From Botrytis cinerea B05.10 (taxonomy: Eukaryota > Ascomycota > Leotiomycetes > Helotiales > Sclerotiniaceae), in NCBI RefSeq assembly GCF_000143535.2, contig NC_037319.1:2294001-2358000 (forward strand): a DNA stretch of 64,000 bases, read 5' to 3'. The translations under genes were made by a program, and so were the position numbers. Below, one piece after another: positions 25,908-37,919 of the stretch. Position 1 is the stretch's first letter. Every line of letters begins with the position of its first letter. A model generated the notes under the pieces. The model ran no database searches, was not told the origin of the DNA, and was given only the letters and a program-made list of their open reading frames with translations.

Positions 25908-27511
25908 ATGCGATTCACATCTTTACCCTCGGCCCTCCTGCTTGGACTCGCCTTGCACATTGGAGTAGAAGGTGCAGGCTTGGAGGACAAGAAACCTAAG
26001 CCTGTAGACCCATGTACTATTTCTTCGACGACAGGGTCTTTCTTTGATCTGAGACCATTATCGATACAAGCTCCAGAAGAAGGGAAGAAACCTGCCAAAA
26101 ATGCGAAGACGGACAGTTGGCATGCAAGAGGGTATGATTACAAAGGAAATTTCACACTGAATGTGTGTGCGCCAGTAGTAGAAGAGGTGAAGGATTTTGT
26201 TGGAGTAGACAAAAGCCATTGGCAGAATGTGAGCGCTTTTTATGAATATGACGGAAAGAAGTATTCCGTAGGGTAAGTTGAATCTTCCTTGCATTGTTAC
26301 AGGCAAACATATTAACCCAGCATATTTCAGACAACAATCGGGAAACTTAACACTCCGCGGGAGAAAGCTTGTTGTAGAGTATACAAATGGATCACCATGT
26401 GAAGGAAAGAACAAAAAAAGAAGCTGGGACGATGATAAATCCATACGCCGGAAATCTAGCATAATTTCTTTCCATTGCGAGAAAGATCCCCTCGCTACTG
26501 CATCCGCCTCATACGTAGGAACCGATCCAGAAGAATGCGCCTATTTCTTCGAAGTGCGCTCACAAGCTGCTTGCGGAGGCTCGGAACCTGCCAAACAGAC
26601 TGTGGGTCCGGGTGCTGTCTTCGCTATCATAGGAGTTATTGCTATACTGGTATATTTCCTCGGTGGTGTTTTCTATCAACGAAATGTCGCACATGCAAGA
26701 GGGTGGAGGCAATTGCCCAATTATAGTTTCTGGGCTAGCATAGGAGATTTCATAAAGGTGAGCTGCAAAAAATGTCTTATGAGATCAGCACCACAACTCT
26801 TTCCCCGTGTAGCGTCCGTTCGGGATGGCTCGTCGATATTGCCGACGATGGAGGTGAGGGGAATATCGAATCGCAGGTCACAGAAGTCGTATATACGTTC
26901 CGAGTAATTCCATACACGGAACACAAGTTCTCTCATGTGGGAGGACGAAGTTTTCTTCATATATTCAAAAGAATTGAGCGAGCGAGCGAACAGCGACATT
27001 TGCATAGCATTTTTTTCGATTCTCAGGCTGCAATTAGGATAGGCATTCAGCATTATAGCATACAATACCCGGCGTTTCAATCAAAGATTCTCATAATCTT
27101 CCTTTTTCACTACTTATCGCAATGAAAACCCTCACAAGCGTGTCAAATTCAAGCTGCATCCATAATTACATATTGCTATTTGCATATTTCTTTGCTCTTT
27201 CATCTCGACATATAGCTATCCGCCTATCTATCCATTTATACAGAAGGATAAAAGTCTTGGCGAAAAGCATAACTAACACTAATTAGGACGTTTTCATCAT
27301 CGCTACTTCATCATGCTCAAGATGTTTACCGACTCACAGGGGATATAATACCTTGAGTATCTCTGCAAATGGAAATTCTGGAGATGGAAGCAATGGTAGA
27401 GGAAGTGGGAGGGATAGAGGCGTTAGCGCAAATGAAAGTGGAAGAAGAAATTCTGGCAGTGAGGATGAAAATCGTTTAATTGATCAGTTGGATGAGGAGT
27501 GGGATGATTAG
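25908..27511 (+). CDS. Mrl1-like (mannose-6-phosphate receptor-like) vacuolar sorting receptor
   Basis: Three exons, 25908-26272, 26331-26757 and 27287-27511, give 338 residues. The ATG at 25908 was chosen because it starts a clear signal peptide (MRFTSLPSALLLGLALHIGV). A lumenal domain with paired cysteines follows (DPC, NVCAPV, C145, C171, C191, C203), as in MRH-type receptor ectodomains. A single membrane span covers about residues 217-237 (AVFAIIGVIAILVYFLGGVFY). The cytosolic tail has GWRQLPNYSFW, FIKDVFII and the acidic terminus ENRLIDQLDEEWDD, a layout I associate with fungal Mrl1. Family members cycle between Golgi and endosomes and aid vacuolar hydrolase sorting. Intron 1 is 58 bp, but intron 2 is 529 bp and sits between the juxtamembrane and tail exons. 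The family call rests on architecture plus tail motifs; ligand binding cannot be judged here. Confidence 0.83.
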
Positions 27512-29562
27512 AGATGTTATCAGAAAGTTTGTGGCAAAGGGTGTACATTGGAGAAGGGGAAAACTGGGATGACATTGGGCTAGTATGGTGTATAAGGATA
27601 AGGCGTTATGGATTCGTAATCCGCGAGTGAGGGGAAACATTAGGAGGGAATCAATTGTTATGAATGCGAATACGAATGCGAATTTTAAGGTTCTGGAATA
27701 GATAGTTGACCTGCCTATGATATGATTTTTCTTATTTCTCAACTCTTTTCTAATCTTTGTCTTTGGGATTTGGGGTATAGATGTGTCATACCTATTTGGA
27801 AAGGACGGGCGTTTTTCTTTTGTTCGTTTTGAAGAAAGAGTAGAGGGTTTTTGCAAAAAAAATCATTTCTACGTTTTATTATGTGTTGAATATACATCAG
27901 ACAATCCAATAGTCAAGCGAATCAGCAAGAAAGCGCAGTGTGAAATGAGAGACGTGTCTAATAATTATTCAGGATATACATTTTCTGTCAATGTTAATTT
28001 ACATCGATGCTGCTTTACAGACTTCTGAAAGTTGAAATTCGATGATTATAGAGTCAGTACTCTTCGTTGGCATTTGAGGAGTGAGGTACCTCGATACAAA
28101 AAATGGACAGTTGTCGCGAAACGAGAGACGATTTTTACTTTTCCTCTCTTCCTCGTCTTTGTTTATTCCTCTCGCTTTATGTCAAGACGAGCTCTTTCTT
28201 TCCGGACTCCAGGTGTAGTCGTCATGGAAATTCATGTTCAACTTCTCTTCTACATTTTATGACTCTCTGCCCCTTTTCCCATTCTCCTTTCCGTACTCTC
28301 CGTTTTCTCGTTTGTCTCTTTTCCTTTCTCATCGCTATCTGAGTCATGTGGGCACTATCAAGTACTGATGGAGTATTAGTTCCGCGTGATTAGATCTTTT
28401 GCTAGTTATCTCGTTATCTGAATGAGAATGTGGCAGTGGGAAATGAATTAGTTGAATCGAGGGGTATAGTTCATTAGATTGTTGACTGTCCAGAGAGCTA
28501 GAATAAGGTTGTATTTATTGAGATAACCACTTCATGGATTGATACTAATACCAATTAAATCATAGCGTCAATACTTCCAATATATCTTTATCAGGAATCC
28601 TTTTATGTCTGTTTGTATTAATAATATCTAAAGTGATTTTCATATAGTTTCATCGTTTTTCCTTAAACAGCCTTTTTTATTTCTCTTATATTAAGTATAT
28701 TTATTATAAGTTTCCGGTTTGAAATTTGCAGGTAAAGCTAGTTAGGTTCGTAGATGGCAGAGGTGTGCGTGGTCTATCCAGTTTACTTATCATCCAACAC
28801 CTTGTGGTACTCTGTAATTCTTTTGAGCAGAGTCAAGACCAACTGGTCAAGTCAAGTTTTCATCCACTGCCATTTCAATAAGGTCAAGGATCCATCGCCA
28901 ACAGCAAAAAGTCAAGAAGTGCACAGTTCTTGCTAACATATTACAGAATTGTTTTAGCGGTCCGAGAAAGCAACTCCGACAACGCCCCTTATCTTTTTCG
29001 AACATAGCAACATCTTAAACCATAATTCAACTACTCTGAGGAGCTCAATCCCGGCCCCCCTTCTCTAAATTTCTAAGTCGCCCGAGCAACTACTGCAGCG
29101 CCAACATATTTCAGACCATTTCAACTACTTGACGAACGTTTTGTAAATGGAGGATATGGTCATAACAGCCCTACCTCAATTTTTTTTGCAGAGGTCGAAC
29201 AAATGCATATCAAAGGCAGTGTCGCTCTCACACTTAGCATTGATACTGGTCGACCTACAAAAGTCCAACCAATAGCCGGACAGAACAGTGGACTCAAAAG
29301 CCATCACAGTCATCCTGTACTTTTGACTGAGCTCACACCATTTTCATGTACTTGTTTTTATTGTCGAGTTCAGAAGCATTGTTCAGACATCAGATGACTG
29401 ATTAGCATAATTCTAATATTTAGTTCAAATTCAGATCGACTGCATATATGATCATAAAATAGTGCATTCTCTTCATTGAAAGCAACCCAAGCACCACAGT
29501 TTTTGGAATACCTGCAGCAAGCAATTATTGCATTCGCTTAGATCCATTTCTAAAGATTCAAC
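27512..29562. other. Intergenic (convergent 3' flanks), no supported gene
   Basis: This lies between the 3' ends of the Mrl1-like gene (+) and an unrecognised minus-strand gene. It is AT-rich with T-rich runs. Short ORFs such as 27783-28028 and 28754-28936 have no recognisable composition. Confidence 0.55.
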
Positions 29563-30265
29563 TCAACGGAACCAGTGTTGATACGCGGGAAACTGTGCCT
29601 GTCCCTTACGAACACGCATCTCCAGTTTTGCTGTTGTAGCCCAAAATTTCCATTTACTGACCGTCTCGAACCGCCTTCCTTTGGGATCATTTAAAACCCA
29701 TGCCTCCTTAATCTCTCCTCTCAATCTTTGTTCTCTGATGCCAAGACGGTCTATTAATGCATATGCCATGTACTGGGAATTGAGAGGGTCACTCTTGGCA
29801 CGCGTCATGCGATAGTAGATATAATCTTTGATGTAGGGAAAGGCGCGAGGGAGAGGAATACGTGTGTAGTTTCCTGAATTGATTAGTCACTCGCTAAATC
29901 AAGAAGAGGTTGGGAGGTCTACTTTCTACTACTGAACGATCGGTGATGAAGAGAGATGCATTGGCGACATCAAAAATGAGGGCATGGAGCTGCTCCCAGG
30001 TCTTTTTCTGTGAGGATTGCTCAATTTTCCCGACCACCTCTATTTGTCCTATTGAATCGGGCTGTGTGTGAAATTTTATTTGTATGTCGAGATCTTTCAG
30101 TGCATTGAAATCTAGTCGTGCATTTGAAAGGTTCGTGGATGCCTCAGTGTTGATTGCAATGGGTGTTGGAGCCATCTCGAATTTCCATTCATGACTCTGC
30201 GATTCTTGATTTTGACTTGCTGAAATGGTCATATCTGCCCGATAGAGAGGAACGAAGTTGTTCAT
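29563..30265 (-). CDS. Hypothetical protein, unrecognised
   Basis: Two exons, 30265-29923 and 29873-29563, joined over a 49-bp intron (donor GTAGAC, acceptor TTCAG; phase 1), give 217 residues. There is no signal peptide or membrane segment. The first half is polar (MNNFVPLYRADMTISASQNQ); the second is rich in basic and aromatic residues (DYIYYRMTRAKSDPLNSQYM, WKFWATTAKLEMRVRKGQ). I do not recognise a family. It lies in an accessory-looking stretch beside a GST-like relic and a 2EXR gene. The intron join restores one uninterrupted frame with even codon use, which supports a real gene, but the donor is not optimal. It may be a lineage-restricted gene. Confidence 0.62.
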
Positions 30266-30663
30266 CTCGATTGGTGGTTGCGTTATTTTTGATGCTTATA
30301 TTGGGGATATGTTGATAGGCTTTTTTCATGAACTAGAACACAACCCTGAAGAGGATGTGCATTATGAAAGCTTCTATGTAGTCGCGAGCTTTGTGCTACT
30401 GCTCCATTAGACAACCGTAAATACTCGGGGGTCCTCTGTTCTATTTATTTACGTTCATCGTCGAATTCAGGAACCGTGGTTTGACCCGTATACGTTCATA
30501 GAAGATACTTTTAGTCACTGAAGATGCCGCATTGCAACCGTTCAAGAATGATGAAACACATTTTCTGCAGCGAGATCTAGTGTTTGAGAACAACAATATT
30601 TTGATGAATGTCAATTTGTCTATATAGTAGTAGTAATCAATTCTCAATCAGTTCAGTCTATCT

Positions 30664-30988
30664 ATGGCTAATGCTACGCGGATCACGTTCATCTATTTAG
30701 TATTCAAAATGTGGAATGTGATCACACCATATATTGTGAAGTATCCACAGGGCGAGACTCCGTTGAGCGAGTTCCCGAAGGTTTTGGCTTGGGATAGACG
30801 TATGGGGAAGAGCGAGGCTATGAAGAAGACATATTAATGGAGAGTTTATGGCTCAAGAAGGATTGAACCAGGAGCTTTTGCCTAGTGACGTTAGAGTGGA
30901 TGAGATATTCAAGAAGTTGGAAAAAGCTAGTGCTTATTCGAGTGGGAGTGGAGAAGAGTGTGATGAACGCAGAGACTGGTTGAATTGA
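30664..30988 (+). pseudogene. Decayed glutathione S-transferase-like C-terminal fragment
   Basis: Frame 1 is open from the ATG at 30664 to a TAA at 30835 and reads MWNVITPYIVKYPQGE, then PLSEFPKVLAWDRRM. This resembles the C-terminal helical domain of fungal GST-like proteins (the xPKVxAWxxRM pattern). After the TAA the similarity-like reading continues in a different frame (EFMAQEGLNQELLPSD ... ERRDWLN) to a TGA at 30988. This suggests a single-base indel near 30830-30850. No N-terminal thioredoxin-fold half was found upstream. The identification rests on recalled motif shape only, so it is moderate to weak; the frame break itself is directly visible. Confidence 0.4.
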
Positions 30989-31181
30989 AGCTAAGTTAAA
31001 TTTTGAAGTCTCAACAGAAAACTTCCTCTCATATAATTATTATGTCTGACCCCAAGGATTTTTTGTCGCTCTGGTACCCAAGTTAGACTTCAATCAAATT
31101 AACCGCCGCTCTATGGGATGATGTGATTCAAGTGAACCGATATCACAATTCATCCAATCTTTCATAATTCCATTTTCCATT

Positions 31182-31972
31182 TCACGGTGTCCAGCTTTCA
31201 ACCATCGATGACCAAATCATCATGATAATCTTTATTTTATCCACTCTTCCTTCCAGATTCTCAAGCTTCACTCGATCAGTCTCTTTCACATACCCCATGA
31301 CATCTCCCGAAAGTCTTGCCATAGTAGTTTTCCCCAAAACTGTTCCGGCTTTACTTCCTGATAGCGATCCTATATCCCAAGGGTTCAAATTATCAGGACC
31401 TTCTGGATTGTCCCAGATGCCTATCGACGGATAGGCCAAGAAGAGATTCGAGAGTTTAGGACAGCTACGAACAGCTAATATGCTACATTTGATCATCAGA
31501 AATGGCCAAATGAAGTGGGAGAAAAGAGAGCTTACACTTCAGAGCTATCCCCTCCATTTAGCAAGTCCACATCAAGCGCCAAGTTCTCGAATCCTTCCAG
31601 ACCTTCATTTTCCGCTAAATACTGCACCGTGAATCTGGCTTCAGATTTTCTATATTCTCTAGCATGAATATAAGGTATATCTATTTTTAGATTCCAATAA
31701 CAGTTGAATCGCTCGACAAGCTGTGTGAGGGCGTATTCACGAGATGCTTTGTTGATACGCAGTATTATGGGTAATTGGCGACCATAGGACCTAGGAAAAG
31801 TCGTATAGAGATCGAGGGACTTGGTGGTGGCATATTGGCCGGTAGAGAGGATAGGAGAGTAGTCTATGCGGAGCAGGCGCGGACCGGGTAGAGTGTAGAA
31901 CCAGATCTGGTGTTGGAGTTCAAGAGGGAGATTAGGGAAGAGGGTGAACGAGTGGAGCAAATGGAAAGACAT
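31182..31972 (-). CDS. 2EXR domain-containing protein
   Basis: Two exons, 31972-31536 and 31482-31182, with a 53-bp intron (donor GTAAGC, acceptor TGTAG, phase 2), give 245 residues. The N-terminus FTLFPNLPLELQHQIW, then FYTLPGPRLLRI, is the 2EXR signature (LP.ELR..IW...LPGPR). 2EXR proteins are expanded in Leotiomycetes and have no settled biochemical role. The core continues with LRINKASREYAL, where the family usually has L.vcreSR, and ends with a predicted helical segment rich in Asp/Lys. There is no signal peptide or membrane segment. The other phase-compatible acceptor downstream (TTAG) would give an immediate stop, which supports the chosen join. Function unknown. Confidence 0.84.
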
Positions 31973-33875
31973 AGAGACGGCTAAATTGAGGACTACAGAA
32001 AAAATGAAAAGCTATCTCTAGAGGAAATAAAATACAAATACATGAGACGGGAGAGAATATATCTTCAGCCGATTCACGTAAATGGCGGGGAATGTGTTAG
32101 ATTAACATTGAATTGTGCTGACATGACTGCGCCGCCACAGCTGACCAGTGCCAAGCTACTTGAAAGACACATATCAAAATTTCCATTCAAATTTTACCTA
32201 GTTTTGTGAACCTCTTATCAGATAATCAATTCGTGGGATGTCTGAGTATAGTATTGCTCAATTGAGAAGGATCTACAAATGCAGTTTGCCATGTGGGGTT
32301 GAAGATTCAGCGCCAAGCCTCATTTACGATACTTGAAAACAGCTAAAAAGCACTTAAATAGTCTTGAAGGCCGTATTTAGAGAGAGTTGTATCAAAAATG
32401 AGGGTTTGTACGATGTAAACTTTAGGGAAACAAATAAGCTTCTTACGTGAGCAAAAGTGTGAGCAAATCAAGTCGTGCAATTAGATTATGGTCCAGGGGC
32501 CCTGTGAGCGCGTCTTCCCAATTGGGAATTTCGTGAGGGCGCATCAAGTGTCAGCAGGCAAGGGTGGTATGATACATCGAACGCCATATAGCTAGATCAA
32601 TCTTCTTATCCTATCTTGTCTTGTCTTTCCTATTGCAATTTGTAGGTAGGGGCTTATAAGAACGGAGGGCAATAAAATCGAAAAACGCAAAGTAGTTCAA
32701 GTGTTAATCCTTGTATGTCATTCCAGATTCAGGGATGGTTAAAGGGCTGTGTCGCTAAAGAAATATGTACCTAGAGGCATCGGTAGTGAGAACTCGGTAG
32801 CCGGGTGATCTTATCCCCTTTTGATTTACTTTCGATAATTTTAGATTTGTTTAACACCCTATGGTATGGGAAACCTGAAATGTAGAGAGGAACATGAAGG
32901 GTTTAAGCATTGAATATTTAGAAACTAAAAGTTGACTCTTTTCGTTTATTGATAAAATTAAGAGAGTTGTAGAGAAGCAGAGAGTAGAGAAGCAGAGAGT
33001 AGAGAAGCAGAGAGTAGAGAAGCAGAGAGTAGAGAAGCAGAGAGTAGAGAAGCAGAGAGTAGAGAAGCAGAGAGTATGTGAATGGACGGAGAGAGTGAGG
33101 GGTGGAGAAGCACTCTTATCCCAAGACCCCTTCAGACGACCATAGGCCATTCATTACATACTCGAGACAACTGATATGTTGTACCCATTTAAAAATCCAG
33201 CAAATCGTTTTATATTCAGTCAAAATCACATAATAAATCGGAAAAATTCCAGTCTTCCAGCAATAACTAATCAGGAATAGAGGTCTCATGGAGTAGTACA
33301 GGGACAAAAACATGCTCTTGGGGAATTAGATACGAAACTTTGTGTGAGAGGTGTGTACCAAGTACCTCAACTTGGCGAGGACATAAGAAACCGTAAATTT
33401 GTGAAAAATGCTGAATTTAGTAAACGGAAAACAGTTGAGAAGGGTAAACGGCGAAGAAATGAAGCTGCTGTATCAGAAATACGTGGAATATAGGGGGCTG
33501 TAGGAGAGTGATACTGTTATAGTGGTAAATAGGTGGCTAGTGAAATTCTGGAGAATGGGTTGGCATATATAATTGATTGAAGAGTCCAATGCCAGCTTTG
33601 ACCTTGGGTATAGGCTGTTGGTGAAGACTACGGCGAAAGCCAGGTGAAAAAACATGTGGTAAAGGGTATCAAACTGTTTATTCCAAATCTCAAAAGGTAT
33701 CTAGAGTCATTATTCGTAACGCATGCTCGACCACACTGCAAAACATGCGACGAAAATCCCAGCTCCAGTCCAGAAACCCGATGCTACCTTGCTCCTAAAC
33801 ACACTAGCAATGCTGAATCGTATCGCCATTCTAAATCCGTCATCTACCAAAAGCTTAAGCGAAGAATCCAACCAT
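31973..33875. other. Intergenic with a 15-bp tandem array
   Basis: About 1.9 kb between two minus-strand genes. Apart from the array at 32971-33075 it shows only short ORFs. The ORF at 32851-33150 (-) is created by the array (LCFST repeats) and is not considered a gene. Confidence 0.6.
32971..33075. repeat. 15-bp tandem repeat, seven perfect copies
   Basis: Seven identical head-to-tail copies of AGAGAAGCAGAGAGT occupy 105 bp with no mismatch. Perfect identity implies recent expansion. It is purine-rich on the plus strand, so it has strong strand asymmetry. Confidence 0.97.
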
Positions 33876-34247
33876 CTACAAAATCACTAGGACTAGAGTC
33901 ACCGCCATAGCAGTGAACATCCCAACAGCCACCAGGCTCTGCACAAAATTGATCCAAACACCTCGGCCATCTTGTTTCTGTGGGGCTCTCAACACGCCTT
34001 CTTTGTTTGTATATGGTGGGATTGTGCCATATCCAGACGACGAAATTTCGGCATTTTTCTCGATATCGACCGTGTCGGGTGGCTGCTGTATATGGAGTGA
34101 TTAGCGAGTGGTAGATGCCGGTTAAGTAAGGGGAAACCTTACCATGGTATTGGAGGACTCGGACTTCTCTGTGGTAGAGTTTTCTGGGAGAGGTTTGTAT
34201 TCCATATTCCGAGTAGCAACCGGGAATGGGTATGGTAAATGAAGCAT
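33876..34247 (-). CDS. Small protein with C-terminal membrane anchor
   Basis: Two short exons, 34247-34143 and 34085-33876, joined by a 57-bp intron (donor GTAAGG, acceptor ATATACAG, phase 0), give 104 residues, or 90 if translation starts at the in-frame ATG at 34205 (MEYKPLPENSTTEKS). The N-terminal part is polar and acidic (DTVDIEKNAEISSSGYG, IPPYTNKEG). The C-terminus is a single hydrophobic segment (SLVAVGMFTAMAVTLVLVIL) ending directly at the stop, the layout of a tail-anchored or short type-II membrane protein. A longer unspliced frame overlaps it (33844-34347), but its composition is worse and it lacks the membrane pattern. The acceptor is a CAGCAG tandem, so one Gln may be optional. 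No family is recognised. Confidence 0.6.
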
Positions 34248-36645
34248 AATGAATTCGTGGTCTTGGAATGGAAAGAAGAGATCCGTGGTTGCGACTAGAC
34301 GGTAGCAAATGTGAGAGTTTACTGATGTGATATGATTGTCGAGACAACAGGTGTTTGACAGAATGTTGATTTATACTAAACCTTTCCCGGGGGAAGCGTC
34401 TTCTTTTCTTCTAGCAAATCCATCTCCTAATGTCACACTAGAGTTCTTATCGGCCGACAGCAAATAAAAATTATGTGGTGTGTTGTCGATAAGCCATGAA
34501 AGTCTGCTGCAAATGGCATGTGATGGTGCTTATCTTTGCGCAAGGGTCCAGAAAATCGCACACTCGTGATTTATATCATGCAGTAAAGACCCGGCAAACA
34601 CCCAGAAACAATAGAAAATAGAGATAACGGGCCACGAAAGATAAAAATATAGAGGAGCGGGCTGGAGAGATGGTGTGTAGAAGTATCAGCCGGATTGGGA
34701 GGCTAAAACCAATATGATAAGCTTTGGAAAAAGTATCATGTGAGTCCCATAAGAGAGCAAATGATGCTGTGCTTGTGAACTCCATACAGAGTTGTATTTG
34801 CAAGGCCATAGACCGAAATCTGCTCCAATGCAAGACATAGCTTTTGAGCGGGTTGCATGTGCTGCCACCAAACAGATAAACAAGGCGACGAAAGTCGTCG
34901 CAAAATATGAAACATGTAATCTTGCATCGAATTGCATACAGCTTAGGAGGGAAGACAGTATCCGGCCATCTCGCGTGCGGCCTGGATACAGGGAGATAGT
35001 AGTTAATGCGCACGAGCGAAACTTATCTAGGGACAAGATGGCTACCATTTCACCATGCATGCCCACCTCAATAGCACTGACCAAGAGGATTCCAAAAATC
35101 CGATATGGCTACTTAGAAATGGCAAACTTTCGATGTCTTGCTTGTCGGACCGTAGACTTGCAGCCGACTACGTTACATGGAATTCGTGGAAACTCGTGAT
35201 GAAACTAAACAATACATTCAGATGATCTTTCCAACATACCAGTGTGGAGGTTTTAGCATACGTTCAACCAGATTTTGGGAAGATTCTGCTTGTAGCTCGG
35301 GAGGCTCCTGCACTTTGCACATTCATGACTATTCTCTCTAATCTTTCGAAACGACCATCGTTCCTCTGATCATACAGACGAACAGATCACTATGAGATTT
35401 GCAAGATGTGTCTAGATACTCTGGGCTTATCGAGTGATATTTAGATGGTCCAGGTAAAACATCAAAGAGCCGTCGCTTCCAACCGCCATTTGTAATATTT
35501 GAAGTGTATATTGAAAGATATCGTCATGAGTGTTCGAGCACATCGCAGCAGTGGGCTTCTCATTTGATCGTGTCGCATGTAGAGGAATGTGGTATCAACT
35601 TCGCAGTTGATTGCGTATATCATATCAAGGGGTCCTAGTGGCTATAAGGGCCAGACTTTGTTAATGCTTTAACTCTAGTTGTATCTCAACCGTTGTCGAG
35701 GAATTGAAATGACCGCGAAGTTTTCTCGTTCGAATCGAGGAGTTCCACATGCACAAGCTTCCTTTGCAACGGGGTTCACAGCTCGATTAAAGAATCATTG
35801 TATGATAAGGTAAAGGTAAAGGTAAAGGTAAAGGTTTGAAGAGCTTCCTTCAGATTGTTGAAGGTTGTCCTCACTGGGCTAAAGAAATGATAATGGTGAA
35901 GCTCAGCAGATAGCAGAGTAAGCTTACCTGATACAGGTAAGGTTAGTTCACCGCCCACCAAATTCATCCTACGCAGGCATCGCCAAACAAGCCTCTCCGG
36001 AGAGTCGAAATGATCCACGCCTGGGAAGAATATGAAGTACTTGGGTATATAATTTGAAGGCTTTGATTTGTTCTTTATAAACCAAACATGCTCTCAATCG
36101 AGCAGACGGACACATTGCAAATGAACTCGATTTAAACTTGTTTTTTTTACGCTGGCAGAGAAACCCCTCGTTTACTGCTTGCGTGCGAAGCCTTTCTCGA
36201 TTTCAAAACAGGCTTTTCATGTTTCCTCTCAGATTCCTGTGTAGTGATAGGTGTGTTCGTAAGGTAGGCCACGGAAAACTATAATAGCAGCCGTTGCTTC
36301 AATAATGGCTGTGCCTCCTGAGGTCGTCACCAATGATGCAATCCACTGCAAAGCCACAATCTATACAATCCACTGGTAGATCACGAGTCACCACTCAATA
36401 TTCTCATCAGGATATATATAAACATTCACTCGTGCTCGCTGTCTTGATCAATCTTGTTCATTCACACACACACACGCACACAGTCATAGTCAGAATTGCA
36501 TTTCGATTTTACCCCTCAAATAACCCCACCTTCTACCACCCTTGACTACGTACTCAACATCCTTCTTACAAAATACCTGACATCAATAGTAACACAACTT
36601 TGCAGCGACAGTAACAAATAAATAAGCATATTACGAAGTAAAATC
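34248..36645. other. Intergenic between divergent genes; possible relic at 34.6-35.1 kb
   Basis: It holds the promoter of the SYLF gene (right) with a CA-repeat near 36466-36482 and an AAGGTA hexamer array at 35807-35835. Overlapping ORFs on both strands at 34576-35199 include a hydrophobic minus-strand frame (FATTFVALFICLVAAH) that could be a decayed membrane protein, but I cannot build a gene from it. Confidence 0.5.
35807..35835. repeat. AAGGTA hexamer microsatellite
   Basis: Between four and five perfect tandem copies of AAGGTA. On the minus strand it reads TFTFTF in the ORF at 35776-36018, which I do not accept as a gene. Confidence 0.85.
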
Positions 36646-37919
36646 ATGACTGAACCATCAAATAATGCAGCTAAACCATCAGCTTGGTCGAAGACCAAGC
36701 TTGGCGGCAAAGCGGCTTTTGACAAAGGATGGGCTGCGTTTGAGAAATTGGGAGGACCAGTTAACAAGCTCACGAATAAGATTGGATCTGAGGCCTTCTG
36801 GCCAACTGGCATGGAAAAAGAATGCGAAAAGGCTGCCCGAATCCTAAAATCATTCTGTAGTAAGTCTGCTTGATCCACGGTTGACAGCAAACACTCACTA
36901 ACAATTCGACAGAGGATGGATTTATGGCGGAGCAACAGAAAGATGCATCACAAGACTCAGAGACTAAGAAGAAGGTTCAAGATGGACCCAGCAAGCCACC
37001 GAAAGTTCTTGTTAAGATCCCCCAAAAGGTTATCAAGAACTGTGTCGGTCTCGCAATTTACACCACCATGCGGTCTGGATTGTGGGTATCCGGCGCGGGT
37101 GGATCTGGCGTTTTAATTGCGAAGAACGAGAATGGACAATGGTCACCCCCATCCGGAATTCTCGTCCACACTCTTGGTGTAGGATTTATGGCCGGAATTG
37201 ATATCTATGACTGTGTCATTGTTATCAATGACCGCAAGGCTCTTGAGGCATTCAGTAAATTACGTGTCTCTCTCGGTGGCGAGATATCCGTCGTGGCCGG
37301 CCCTGTTGGAAGTGGTGCCATTTTAGAAAGTGAGCTGTTGAAAAGTAGGAAGCCATTGTTCTCCTATATGAAGAGTAGAGGTCTGTATGCAGGAGCACAG
37401 GTTGATGGAACCATAATCATCGAGCGCAACGATGAAAATGCAAGATACTACGGGGAAAAGTTACCGGTAGCACAGATTTTACAAGGAAATGTTCCATCTC
37501 TTCCGCCAACCGCTGAGCTGTTGATGGAGGTTGTAAAGGATGCAGAAGGAAGACCAAACTTAAACCAGTCAGTCTTGCAGCAAGTTTACGATAAGCCAGC
37601 ACCGGCGGATGTGGAGATTGTACATTCTGGAGAGGCTAGTGAGGACGAGAAGAAAAAGTTTGGGAACCCAAACACAGCTGAGGGTTATGCTGCTCAGCAG
37701 CAATTGCACGGATTCCAGCAGCAGCAGTACCCAGGATATACTCAGGGCAATGATTCTTACTATCCCCCTCCTCCTCCAGGACCACCACCTCAACAAGATT
37801 ATACTCAAAACCCCCCGGCCTACTCTCCAAATTCTTCGTCAGACTTTCCACAACAACAAGCAAGCGGTGCAACTGAACACGGCTATTATGCACCCGAAAA
37901 ACCCCCCCGCCCAACTTGA
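36646..37919 (+). CDS. SYLF-domain protein (Ysc84/SH3YL1-type lipid and actin binding)
   Basis: Two exons, 36646-36859 and 36913-37919, with a 53-bp intron (GTAAGT/CGACAG, phase 1), give 406 residues. The region from about residue 60 (CEKAARILKSFC|KDGF) through 280 is the SYLF (DUF500) domain: IPQKVIKNCVGLAIYT, SGAGGSGVLIAKN, GQWSPPSGI, DIYDCVIVINDRKALEAF and GPVGSGA. SYLF domains bind phosphoinositides and, in Ysc84/Lsb3, actin. The C-terminal third is Pro/Gln/Tyr-rich (YYPPPPPGPPPQQDY) instead of the SH3 domain found in Ysc84, so this is an SH3-less form. The polyproline run could itself be an SH3 or WW ligand. Expected location is cortical/endocytic; this is inferred from the family. Confidence 0.93.

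Noticed and set aside
34576..35199. Overlapping ORFs on both strands, one hydrophobic
   Set aside because: Two minus frames and one plus frame overlap. No splice combination gave a complete protein. Could be a relic but is not supported.
35776..36018. Minus-strand ORF (SPERLVWRCLRRMNLVGGEL) with a GTAAGC donor
   Set aside because: Phase at the first acceptor gives an immediate stop, and the C-terminus is made by the AAGGTA repeat.
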